Assembly: GCA_901457705.2 (NCBI GenBank)
Contig: LR590083.2
Coordinates: 248,001 to 312,000, forward strand
Origin: Beijerinckiaceae bacterium RH AL1
Lineage (GTDB): Bacteria > Pseudomonadota > Alphaproteobacteria > Rhizobiales > Beijerinckiaceae
Length of the DNA: 64,000 nt
Direction of reading: 5' to 3'
Shown: positions 45,698 to 53,926 of the stretch, piece by piece
How positions within the stretch are numbered: the first letter of the stretch is position 1
How the letters are laid out: each line of letters starts with the position of its first letter
Notes under the pieces: generated by a model
Seen by the model: the letters and a program-made list of their open reading frames with translations, nothing else
Told to the model about the DNA's origin: nothing
Database searches by the model: none
Program-made: the position numbers and the translations under genes

Positions 45698-48169
45698 TCA
45701 TCGTCGATGGGAAGTACGAAGCGAAGTAGCGTTGCCGCTTGATGCATCTAGAGAAGGAGCCGCCTCCTGGGGCGGAGACCTAAGCTCGCCGAATGAGCCG
45801 TCGTCGACGACCAACTTGAATTCGGGCGGTCGACTTTCGAAGTATCGACTATAATATGGATCTACTGCGGCCTTATTCCTCCATTTTTCCAAAAACAAAC
45901 TTATCTCGCTATCATCGACAGTACGCTCTCGATTTCGGCTTTCGAAATGATAAAGCTTCGCCTGCGGGGCGTAAACGATTCGCAAGCCAATATCTACGAG
46001 CTTCAGACAAAAATCAATGTCATTGTAGTTCACAGCAAAATCCTCATCGAAGCCATTGACTTCATTAAAGGTTTTTTTCGCGCAAAGAATGCAGGCACCT
46101 GTCACCGCGAGATAATTGCGCGACGCTACTGTACTGAAAAAATAACCCGGATCGTCTTCTGATGACCCACGCAACACGTGGTCAGGTAAGCTTTCGCAAA
46201 AGGTAACACCGGCATGTTGCACTTGCCCGTTATCGAATAGCAATTTGGCGCCCACAGCTCCCACACCAGGCTTCTGTCCGATGCTCAACAGAGCTTCAAT
46301 CCAGCCGGCCTCCACCACCTCAATGTCATCATTTAAAAAGATCAAATATTCACCAGACGCAATCTTCGCTCCTTGATTCATTTTCCGGGCGACGTTGAAA
46401 AAGCCTTTGTACTCTACGTACTTGACATCGAACTTACTAAGAGCCTCTAACGATGAGCGACGCATGTCACCATTATGGACAATAATAATCTCTGTATTTG
46501 AATATGTACTGTTCAGGCAAACGCTTTTCACGCAGTTGACAATGAGGTCAAGTTTCTCTCCGCGAACCTCGCCATCGCGCCCAGCCGTAGGAATGACAAT
46601 AGATACTTTCGGCTTACCCTTTACATCGCGCAAAAGATCGAAACAGCCAGCGTATCTGTTTGCCTTAACAGTACCGGGAGACCCTTCTCTTTCGAGATAG
46701 TCTGTGAGTGCACGCACAGCTGCGCCTATCACATAGTCCTTATTGTCCATCGACGCGGCGGTTGACCCTGGAATTGCGCGCCAGTGATATAGGATCTTAG
46801 GAATATGACCGATCTTTGAAGTCCTCTGTGTAAATCTTAGGACGAAATCGTAATCTTGAGCACCATTACATTCCTTCCTAAAGCCACCGACTTTGTCTAC
46901 AATGCTCTTCCGATAGCAGGCAAAATGTGCCGTGTACATACACGACTCAAGGTATTCCGGCGACCAATCCGGTTTAAAAAAGGGCTCGTACCTGTCGCCA
47001 GACAAATTCATTTTGTCCTCATCTGAATATATCATATCCAGTTGGGGATCGACGTTGAGCTTCAGCGCGAATTCGAACAATGCGTTCGACGCAATCTCAT
47101 CATCATGGTCCATCAGGCAGATATAGTCGCCAGTCGCCATGCCAAGAGCGACGTTGGTAGCTTCAGCAATATGTAGATTTGTTTTGTTGTAAGCGACCTG
47201 TATACGCCTATCCATCTTACAAATGCGCTCCAGATGGACCTTCACCGCAGGGTCGGGAGACGCATCATCGACAATGCAAAGCTGCCAATGTGGGTAGATT
47301 TGGTTCCGCACGGATGCGATAAATGCATTCAAATAGCGTGTCGGCGTGTTATATGTTGGGACCACAATCGAAAATGTAGGTAGATATTTGAATAGGGATA
47401 TGGTATCTCGAATTGAAACGCTGTTTCCATAACCCCTCGCTTCATTTACTTGGATCCATTCTTTATAACCAGGCGCGACAGGTGCTCTGCTCTGCCTGCC
47501 TTCAAAGCGCCCAAATCTTACGTAGTGAAAAAGAGGGTTGACTTTCGAAGGATCAATATCCAAATTCCGTTCGAGGTAATGTTTTGTGTCAAAGTCGGAA
47601 GAAGGATTTCTTCCCTCAGCAATGCCAAATTTGCAATAATGATATATCGGCAACAATTTCGATCGCGCCACATCTTTGTAAGACGAGAGATACCAAAAAT
47701 CGTCGAAGAATTCAATCGGGTCCCGTCCCTCAAAGAACCCATGCTGCAGATAGTGAATGAGCGGATTCATTCCTACATCAACGACATCGGCATTCTTCTC
47801 AGCGTACCATTTTGTATCGAAAAGCGGATGCGGCTGTCTCATCTCTGAGCAGCCGTACGCGAGAAAGTGCTCGAGTGGATTCATGTTCGACGCATAGACA
47901 TCATGATATTGGGCGATGTACCAAGCGGTGTCGAAGGCCTGACACGGTTGTGCTCCCACCTTCCATCCGGTTTCGAGGAAGTGCTTCCAAGCCGCATCCT
48001 CGTCGTCCGCCAATTGCTGTGTCTTGATGTACCAAGCGGCGTCGAACAGCGGACCTGGCGCTAACTTGCTTCCGGGGAACACTGGGCCCTTCCGCTTCCA
48101 AATCCGTCCCAGTCGCCCGCCGCGATCGCTACCACCCAAATCACCAACTCCCCTGCAGAAGGCGTTCAT
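45698..48169 (-). CDS. Glycosyltransferase family 2 protein with N-terminal repeats
   Basis: 823 residues. The first 240 hold five repeats of about 40-45 residues with the pattern FD-x-x-WY-x-x-x-x-D-V ... NPL-x-HY-x-x-x-G-x-x-EGR. Two GT-A domains follow. The first begins FSIVVPTYNTPTRYLNAFI and has the DDASPD and LMDHDDEIA acidic motifs. The second begins KVSIVIPTAGRDGEVRG, with FLNDDIEVVEAGWIEALL and the ED-type base region. Such two-domain proteins build capsule or O-antigen chains. Base composition is AT-rich relative to the core. Confidence 0.85.
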   Translation of the reverse strand: MNAFCRGVGDLGGSDRGGRLGRIWKRKGPVFPGSKLAPGPLFDAAWYIKTQQLADDEDAAWKHFLETGWKVGAQPCQAFDTAWYIAQYHDVYASNMNPLEHFLAYGCSEMRQPHPLFDTKWYAEKNADVVDVGMNPLIHYLQHGFFEGRDPIEFFDDFWYLSSYKDVARSKLLPIYHYCKFGIAEGRNPSSDFDTKHYLERNLDIDPSKVNPLFHYVRFGRFEGRQSRAPVAPGYKEWIQVNEARGYGNSVSIRDTISLFKYLPTFSIVVPTYNTPTRYLNAFIASVRNQIYPHWQLCIVDDASPDPAVKVHLERICKMDRRIQVAYNKTNLHIAEATNVALGMATGDYICLMDHDDEIASNALFEFALKLNVDPQLDMIYSDEDKMNLSGDRYEPFFKPDWSPEYLESCMYTAHFACYRKSIVDKVGGFRKECNGAQDYDFVLRFTQRTSKIGHIPKILYHWRAIPGSTAASMDNKDYVIGAAVRALTDYLEREGSPGTVKANRYAGCFDLLRDVKGKPKVSIVIPTAGRDGEVRGEKLDLIVNCVKSVCLNSTYSNTEIIIVHNGDMRRSSLEALSKFDVKYVEYKGFFNVARKMNQGAKIASGEYLIFLNDDIEVVEAGWIEALLSIGQKPGVGAVGAKLLFDNGQVQHAGVTFCESLPDHVLRGSSEDDPGYFFSTVASRNYLAVTGACILCAKKTFNEVNGFDEDFAVNYNDIDFCLKLVDIGLRIVYAPQAKLYHFESRNRERTVDDSEISLFLEKWRNKAAVDPYYSRYFESRPPEFKLVVDDGSFGELRSPPQEAAPSLDASSGNATSLRTSHRR

Positions 48170-48552
48170 CGAACTTCTGTACCCCTCGCGCGTCCGTGGG
48201 GCAACGCCAGTAGGGTACTAGGCTCCGGGCCCAAGCGCCCAGCGTAAGCGATGATCATGTTTTTGGGCGCCAGCGGCGAACTGTTCCATCATCCCATCGA
48301 AACGCTTTAATTGGCAATCGAGCCTTATCGGCCCGCCCAGTGCGCGTTTGCCCGAATGGCGCGTCATGTGATTTCGAGAACGCTGCGGCTTCGCGGCCGC
48401 TTTTCCTCGCCTGTCGTCTGCAAGGATAAGCGCCACGGTGTGAGAACGGCACAGCGTTCCACTCGACTTTTCAGAGCGCGCGTTTATTGCCATAGCGGGA
48501 GCATTGCGCCATAAGCACTATCGGACAGCTGGAGCGTCGAGGCCACCTCAAG
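48170..48552. other. Gene-free divergent intergenic region
   Basis: 383 bp between the divergent glycosyltransferases. I see no supported gene, RNA or repeat. It should carry the promoters of both. Confidence 0.5.
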
Positions 48553-49443
48553 ATGAAGATCTGCGCCATCATGATGTGCAAGAACGAGGATGATCTGATT
48601 AGTCCTTGGACCATCTATCACGGCAAGCTACTAGGATTTGAAAACCTCTACATTTTTGACAATGGCTCAACATCGGCCGCTACCTTGGAGGCTCTTGCGC
48701 GAGCGGAGTGTTTGGGAGTAAATGTGCGGCGAGACAAATTCCATCCTGACCATTATGTCTATAAAGGAGACATATTCTCTGAGCTCATTCAAGACCTGGA
48801 CAGAAATTCGCCGGCTGACTTTTACTTTCCTCTTGACTGCGACGAATTTGTGTGTGCGGAAATCGCACCGTATAATCTGTGTTTTACTTCAGCGGGGTTA
48901 GAAGCTTCCCTAGAGCCGTACAGAAGGTTTGAAGGCGCTCTGATGATCAAAGCTGCCTATGACAACACACCGAAAAGGCGGTCAGCCTTTCTTAGGACGT
49001 CAGATCAGCGGAAGACTTTCTTTGCTCAGGACGCCTGCCGCATGCTAGATCACGGTTTTCATTGCGGCGAGGGCATTGACAAGAATGCGCGCATTCATTC
49101 TAGTGTGGTTTACCTCCATTTCCATTTCAAGCCATATGCCCAATTGGTGTTTCATGCCAGGCAGAAGATAGAGCCGTTTCTGCCGGGTGGCGATCTTGAT
49201 ACCTTCAACAGTGGTCGTGATGGGCTGCTTAAATACCTTGAAGAGCGAAGGCCTGGTTTTCATTTGATAAATCATTTGTTGTTTGCCGACGAGATTGACT
49301 ATCTGCAAAAATTTAACGATGAGGCGTGGGTCGATATGCCTTCCGTAGAGATGGCATTTACCGAAGTGGGTACCTCGATACCTTTCAGGTTATCGATGAT
49401 CGGTGCCGAGACAAATACGGCTGATCTGCAAGGAGGAGAATGA
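48553..49443 (+). CDS. Glycosyltransferase family 2-like (DUF23/Glyco_tranf_2_4)
   Basis: 296 residues. The N-terminal KICAIMMCKNEDDLISPWTIYHGKLLGF, FDNGSTSAATLE and the FPLDCDEFVC (Asp-x-Asp) motif mark the glycosyltransferase 92-like / Glyco_tranf_2_4 group. A C-terminal basic/aromatic region, HFHFKPYAQLVFHARQKIEPFLPGG, follows. The stop overlaps the next ATG (ATGA), so it is co-translated with the FkbM methyltransferase. Donor and acceptor are unknown. Confidence 0.85.
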   Translation: MKICAIMMCKNEDDLISPWTIYHGKLLGFENLYIFDNGSTSAATLEALARAECLGVNVRRDKFHPDHYVYKGDIFSELIQDLDRNSPADFYFPLDCDEFVCAEIAPYNLCFTSAGLEASLEPYRRFEGALMIKAAYDNTPKRRSAFLRTSDQRKTFFAQDACRMLDHGFHCGEGIDKNARIHSSVVYLHFHFKPYAQLVFHARQKIEPFLPGGDLDTFNSGRDGLLKYLEERRPGFHLINHLLFADEIDYLQKFNDEAWVDMPSVEMAFTEVGTSIPFRLSMIGAETNTADLQGGE

Positions 49444-50180
49444 CGTTGGATAGCAACGATAAAATCGTACTCGTTGACGTCGGTGCGCTCGGTGGCCTGA
49501 AACCTGAATGGCAGCCCTTTCATGACAAAATCAAGCCGATCGTTTTTGAGCCTAATCCACCTTCCGCTGCAGGCTTACGTCCGATTATCGAAGACAAAAT
49601 GGGAGGGAAGGTAATCGAGGCGGCGCTTGCTGACACAGAAGGATTTCGCATACTGAACCTGACCGCATCGCCTGGGTGCGTATCCCTACTTGTGCCAAAC
49701 GAAGAGTTTTTGAGACAATTTTCGGTAATTTCAGCCTTCGAGGTTAGAGACAGGATCGTCGTAAAATGCCGCCGTTACGATAGCCTAATTGCGGAAGGGC
49801 TTGTACTGCCGCCTGATGTTATCAAAATCGACGTTCAGGGTGCTGAATATGATGTTCTTACTGGCTTCGGGGACTCGCTACATCACTGCATAGGTATAGA
49901 GCTTGAGGCGCATCTTTATCCTTTATACAAGGGCCAGAGACTTCTTTCGGATTATATCGGGCTGCTTGAAAAATTTGGACTATACCTCCGCAAGCTTTCG
50001 CCGCCTGTAAATCACTTTGATGGTTTTGCAGTGGAATTTGACGCATGGTTTACATGCGGTCCCGCTAAGATAGCCACACTGTCCCAATCAAGACTGCGCA
50101 AGCTTGAGCTACTCGAAAGGGTGTGGGAGCTTCCCGAACGCCGGCGCATATTTATTCCGGAAATGTTCGCTGATACATAG
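49440..50180 (+). CDS. FkbM-family methyltransferase
   Basis: 246 residues. SAM-binding features are VDVGALGGLKPEWQPF at the start, VFEPNPPSAAGLR, and the FkbM signature PPDVIKIDVQGAEYDVLTGFGD near residue 123, followed by IELEAHLYPLYKGQ. It probably O-methylates a sugar of the glycan made by the preceding enzyme. AT-rich like its neighbours. Confidence 0.88.
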   Translation: MTLDSNDKIVLVDVGALGGLKPEWQPFHDKIKPIVFEPNPPSAAGLRPIIEDKMGGKVIEAALADTEGFRILNLTASPGCVSLLVPNEEFLRQFSVISAFEVRDRIVVKCRRYDSLIAEGLVLPPDVIKIDVQGAEYDVLTGFGDSLHHCIGIELEAHLYPLYKGQRLLSDYIGLLEKFGLYLRKLSPPVNHFDGFAVEFDAWFTCGPAKIATLSQSRLRKLELLERVWELPERRRIFIPEMFADT

Positions 50181-50212
50181 CCCAACGATTTTCCCTCAAG
50201 TGGAGGCCAGAC

Positions 50213-50518
50213 GTGGAAAACAATCAAGGACCGGTGACGGCGGTAGCAGATAGGAGTGCAGGCTCGTCGCCTGTCCGTGTGAGGACTTCTTCGGCAACTC
50301 AAAGCGGAACTGTAAGCGATTTGGACAACAACCCAACCGTCGCCCCATTGCATCCAGAGGATGAAGCCTGGAGTAATGCGAAGAAGTTAATTTTATGGGC
50401 TTTGACGACGACAGCTGGGAGCCCTGAGGAGACTGAGGCAGCGGAACGGCTCGAGGGCGCACGCGGACCATGTGTCGGGTCCGTAGCCCGTCGAAGCCGT
50501 GACAATATCGGAAGGTAA
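50213..50518 (+). CDS. Possible truncated small protein after fkbM
   Basis: A GTG start at 50213 has a GGAG ribosome site 7 bp before it and follows the FkbM stop by 32 bp. The first 60 residues are Ser/Thr-rich and then helical (EDEAWSNAKKLILWALTT); composition changes to GC-rich after about 50430, suggesting a junction with other DNA. No homology recognised. Confidence 0.3.
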   Translation: MENNQGPVTAVADRSAGSSPVRVRTSSATQSGTVSDLDNNPTVAPLHPEDEAWSNAKKLILWALTTTAGSPEETEAAERLEGARGPCVGSVARRSRDNIGR

Positions 50519-50882
50519 GGCCGCGAACGAGGAAAGCCAGGCGCCGCAGTTTGAGCGGCCAGGCTCACTTCGTTGCCGCCGGGGTCGTGAATGGTGGCGG
50601 CGTCGTCTGCGTCTGCCACAGGGGGCCGATAGAAGATGGCGTGGCGATAGCCGGCAAACTGATCCGTCATTGCTACGTCCTCGCCGCATGTTCCTTCAAA
50701 TCTCGTCGGTGCGCTTCGTGCTGCCGCCCTCTCCCAGCGCAGCTTCCCAGCGTCGGAGCTCAGGCGTTTCGCTGGCCGCCTTGCGTTTAGCTTAACGCTC
50801 GCGCCAAGCTTCTGCGGACGCGCGCGCACGCTGGCACTAAGCCGCGAATTGCCAGGCGCATTGCGGAACGCGCTAGGGTCCC
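50519..50882. other. Decayed stretch, possible VOC-family remnant
   Basis: 364 bp without an intact gene. On the minus strand a frame from 50670 reads GYRHAIFYRPPVADADD and then TIHDPGGNEVSLAAQ, which resembles the end of a glyoxalase/VOC domain (D-P-x-G-N-E metal-binding turn). This is weak and would be a fragment. Confidence 0.25.
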
Positions 50883-51107
50883 TTGCATCGGCCTACCTGC
50901 CGGATCAATACAGCTGCAATATTCAGCCGCGGCGAGGCGCTTCGCGCCATGGCGTTCCTGGTTGCCGGCGACCGACTGCTGGGGCGCTACCACGAGTTCC
51001 ACGACTTCGCGGGCGATCGGCTTTGCCGCACATGGCATATGGAGGATCTGTTCGGGCTTTTCTCGCAGGTCGGCGCCTTCCCAGCGGCGACCGGGGAGCA
51101 GCCCTGA
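50883..51107 (+). pseudogene. C-terminal NTF2/SnoaL-like fragment
   Basis: From about 50918 the frame reads FSRGEALRAMAFLVAGDRLL, GRYHEFHDFAGDRLCRTWHM and EDLFGLFSQVGAFP, the last strands of a SnoaL-like NTF2 protein. The N-terminal half is not visible. Its TGA overlaps the ATG of the oxidoreductase gene (TGATG), so the two were an operon. Confidence 0.5.
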
Positions 51108-51660
51108 TGCGCGCGCTTTTCATCGACGGCTACGCGCCTGTTCCTTCCGCTCGTCTCGACTCTGCGACGTCCGCTCGGCCTTGGCCCGGGGAGGTCCGCG
51201 TCCGAGTGGAGGCCTCGTCTCTCAACCCGCTCGACGCCAAGCTCGCGCAAGGCGTCATGGGTGATTTGCTTCCGCTTGCCTTTCCCTACGCGCCAAGCAC
51301 GGACTTCGCTGGCGAAATCGTCGCGCTCGGCGAACACATCGTCGGCCTCCAGGTCGGCGACGCAGTTCTCGGCCGAAGCGACCGGGTGGAGGGCGGTGCT
51401 CTGGCCGAGGCCATCGTCGTCCCAGCCCGCTTGGTGACCCCACGCCCGGCGGGACTCGATGCGGTGACCGCCGCGTGCCTCCCGACCCCGGCCGGCATCG
51501 CGCACCAGGCCCTGTTCGATCACCTCCGTGTCGCGGAAGGGGCGACGTTGCTGGTCATCGGGGCCGGCGGCGCGGTCGGACGGGCGGCGGTGCAACTGGC
51601 TCCTGCCGGCGTCACGGTCATCGCCTGCTTTAGCCAATCGCCTGAAGCCGAGGGCTTGCG
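51107..51660 (+). pseudogene. Truncated quinone oxidoreductase-type (MDR) gene
   Basis: About 185 residues of a medium-chain dehydrogenase/reductase: RALFIDGYAPVPS, VRVRVEASSLNPLDAKLA, YAPSTDFAGEIVALG, then the start of the nucleotide-binding fold LLVIGAGGAVGRAAVQLA. Homology stops near 51655, in the middle of the Rossmann fold, where an exonuclease fragment follows directly. The open frame runs on to 51772 in unrelated sequence. The residual catalytic domain cannot bind NADPH. Confidence 0.8.
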
Positions 51661-51663
51661 ATC

Positions 51664-52210
51664 ATGCCGTTTCGCTATACCACCAAGGACGCACGCGTTG
51701 TCGAAGTCCTGCACGACTTCAGCGCATATCGGCAGCCGAGTCGACCGATCAGCCGCGCGACCACCGAGCTGACCGGCATCGATGACGCCATGGTTCTCGG
51801 TTGCCGGATCGACCCGAACGACGTCGCTGCGTTTATGGCGGAGCACGCGGACGATTTCGCGGTTGCGCACAACATGAATTCGACCGCGAATTCTTGCAGC
51901 GCGCATTTCCCAAGGCCTTCGCGAATTGCCGCTGGCTCTGCTCGCTGCATCAGGTGCCCTGGAGCAACGAGGCGTTTCGCGGGCGGGGGCTCGCGTTCCT
52001 CGCCCAGCAGCCGCCTGGTTTTGCCGAAGTCATGACGCTGGCGAGGACTGCCGAACCCTGCTCGCCCTCCTCAATCATCCGCTTCCCGGGGCCGAACGCC
52101 GCTGAGCTACCTCCTGGCGGAGCTTGGGAATGACGGTCGGGCAGGCTTGAGCGCTGTTGCCGCCGCGCGTATTCGCATCCGCGCCATCGGAGCACCGTTC
52201 GAGCACAAGG
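51664..52210 (+). pseudogene. DnaQ-like 3'-5' exonuclease, decayed
   Basis: Pieces of a DEDD exonuclease appear in successive frames: FSAYRQPSRPISRATTELTG with the family's P-I-x-x-x-x-x-x-L-T-G-I core, VAHN, then FDREFLQRAFPKAF and LCSLHQVPWSNEAFRGR, then LLALLNHPLP, and finally SYLLAELG and RIRIRAIGAPFEHK. Each change of frame is a one-base loss (near 51875, 52055 and 52100). The N-terminal catalytic strand is missing at the 51660 junction and the last residues are cut by the IS at 52211. Confidence 0.72.
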
Positions 52211-52231
52211 TGTGTTTCGGCCTGCAAAAGT

Positions 52232-53880
52232 GGGTCTGACTCACATTCGATGATGTTTGCCGCTGGCTTGGTGCTGTTCGAGGAGAATCAGCACCATGCC
52301 AGCCAGCTGTCGGATTGCATCTTTGATCCCGAGCGGATTGATCGTCGAGAGCGAGACACGCGGCGACGATGAGATCTGTCTCGTGGTTCGTGCCGCTGCG
52401 GGCATGGTGGTCTGTCCGCTCTGCGCCTCGCCGTCCCGGCGCATCCATAGCCGCTACATGCGACGTGTCTCGGATCTGCCGTGCTCGGGCCGGTCTGTTC
52501 GGCTGCACATCGTGACGAGGCGCTTTTGCTGCGAGGCGTCGGATTGCCCGAGGCGGATCTTCGCCGAGCGGTTTGACGAGGCGGTGCTGCCGGTCCGCTC
52601 GCGCAGAACGGCTCGACTCGAAGGGCTCGTGCATCATCTCGGCTTGGCGCTCGGCGGCCGGCCTGCTGCGTCCTTCGCCAAGCGGCTGATGCTGCCTGTC
52701 AGCAACGACACGCTGTTGCGCGTCGTACGGCGGCGGGCGCGGTCCGGGGTCGGTGCTTTGAACGTGATCGGCATCGACGATTGGGCCTTCCGCCGCAATC
52801 ATCGCTACGGGACGATCGTCTGCGATCTGGAACGTCGGCGCGTGGTGGCGCTCTTGCCCGATCGCGAGAGAGCGACCATCGAGGCTTGGCTCGGCGACCA
52901 TCCAGAGATCCAGATCGTCTCGCGCGATCGTGGCGGCGGATACGGTGAGGCGGCCGCGAAAGCATTGCCCCGTGCCCTCCAGGTTGCCGATCGCTGGCAC
53001 CTCTTCGAGAACGCCAGCGCCGCATTCCTTGATGCCGTGCGCAAATCGATGCGGGCAATCAGAACGGCGATCGGCGCGACGACAATCAACCCGGACTTGC
53101 TCACCTGCGCGGAGAAGCTTCAATACGAAGGGTATCTTCGTCGCGAGGAGACCAACGCCGACATCATGGCGCTCGTCAGGGACGGGATGGCGATCAAGCA
53201 GATCGTCCGCCAGACGGGCCATAGTCGCGGCCTCGTTCGCCAGGTCATCCGAGGCCAAAGGACCGACGTGTTCCGTGTCCGACAAAGCTCCCTCGACGCT
53301 CATCTGCCTTGGCTCGATGCGCAATGGGAGAGCGGATGTCGCAAGGGCGCAGAGTTGTGGCGGCGCATGCGGGACCGCGGCTATCGCGGCTCGGAACGCG
53401 TGGTGCGGGAATGGGCGACACGGCGTCGCCGCGCGGAGACCGCCTCCGATCAGCACTTACGGAAGGTGCCGTCGGCGAGGACGATCGCCAGGCTGTTGAC
53501 CATGGCCCGCAATCACCTGAGCAAGGCAGAAAGCGTCACCGTGGCCGCAATCGAAGCAGGCGTCATCGCGCTCACCGAGGCGCGCACGCTCGTCGAGCGC
53601 TTCCACAGCATGATCCGCATGAAGGTCGAGGCCGATCTTGATGCGTGGCTCACCGAAGCGGGTACGAGCCTTCTCGCGTCCTTCGCGGCCGGGATCACCA
53701 AGGGCAAGGCCGCCGTCCGCGCTGCGATCGTCGAGCCCTGGTCGAATGGCCAGACTGAGGGGCAGATCAACAAGCTCAAGATGATCAAACGACAGATGTA
53801 CGGTAGGGCAAAGATCGACCTGCTCGAGGCGAGGCTGATCGGAGCGGTCTGAAGCACATCATCGAGATTGCGTCAGACCC
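52232..53880 (+). mobile_element. ISL3-family element B, copy 2
   Basis: 1649 bp with ends GGGTCTGAC and GTCAGACCC, in the same orientation as copy 1 at 18855-20503 and with no difference that I can see over the stretches compared. Recombination between the two direct copies would remove or invert nothing but excise 33.4 kb of the island. Confidence 0.88.
52296..53852 (+). CDS. ISL3-family transposase, copy 2
   Basis: 518 residues, identical in protein sequence to copy 1 at 18919, including GIDDWAFRRNHRYG, DRWHLFENAS and WSNGQTEGQINKLK. Two identical intact copies point to recent transposition or gene conversion. It lies between a decayed exonuclease and the Cas6-like gene. Confidence 0.93.
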   Translation: MPASCRIASLIPSGLIVESETRGDDEICLVVRAAAGMVVCPLCASPSRRIHSRYMRRVSDLPCSGRSVRLHIVTRRFCCEASDCPRRIFAERFDEAVLPVRSRRTARLEGLVHHLGLALGGRPAASFAKRLMLPVSNDTLLRVVRRRARSGVGALNVIGIDDWAFRRNHRYGTIVCDLERRRVVALLPDRERATIEAWLGDHPEIQIVSRDRGGGYGEAAAKALPRALQVADRWHLFENASAAFLDAVRKSMRAIRTAIGATTINPDLLTCAEKLQYEGYLRREETNADIMALVRDGMAIKQIVRQTGHSRGLVRQVIRGQRTDVFRVRQSSLDAHLPWLDAQWESGCRKGAELWRRMRDRGYRGSERVVREWATRRRRAETASDQHLRKVPSARTIARLLTMARNHLSKAESVTVAAIEAGVIALTEARTLVERFHSMIRMKVEADLDAWLTEAGTSLLASFAAGITKGKAAVRAAIVEPWSNGQTEGQINKLKMIKRQMYGRAKIDLLEARLIGAV

Positions 53881-53926
53881 AAACTTGGACGCCGATCAGG
53901 GGTCAACATTGCGAGCCGATTGACAG

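Larger units (their letters stand above)
52211..53925. mobile_element. IS21 ends with an ISL3 element in place of istAB
   Basis: Left boundary TGTGTTTCGGCCTGCAAAA at 52211 and right boundary with GGACGCCGATCAGGGGTCAA, then CGAGCCGATTGACA ending at 53925, are the outer ends of the IS21 at 34702. Between them lies only ISL3 element B. The junction bases (AAAAGT left, AAACTTG right) differ from each other, so this is not a plain insertion with target duplication. No direct repeat flanks the outer ends. Confidence 0.75.

Noticed and set aside
50530-50670. VOC/glyoxalase gene on the minus strand
   Set aside because: Only one D-P-x-G-N-E-like turn fits; no full domain and no intact frame. Mentioned only as a possible remnant.
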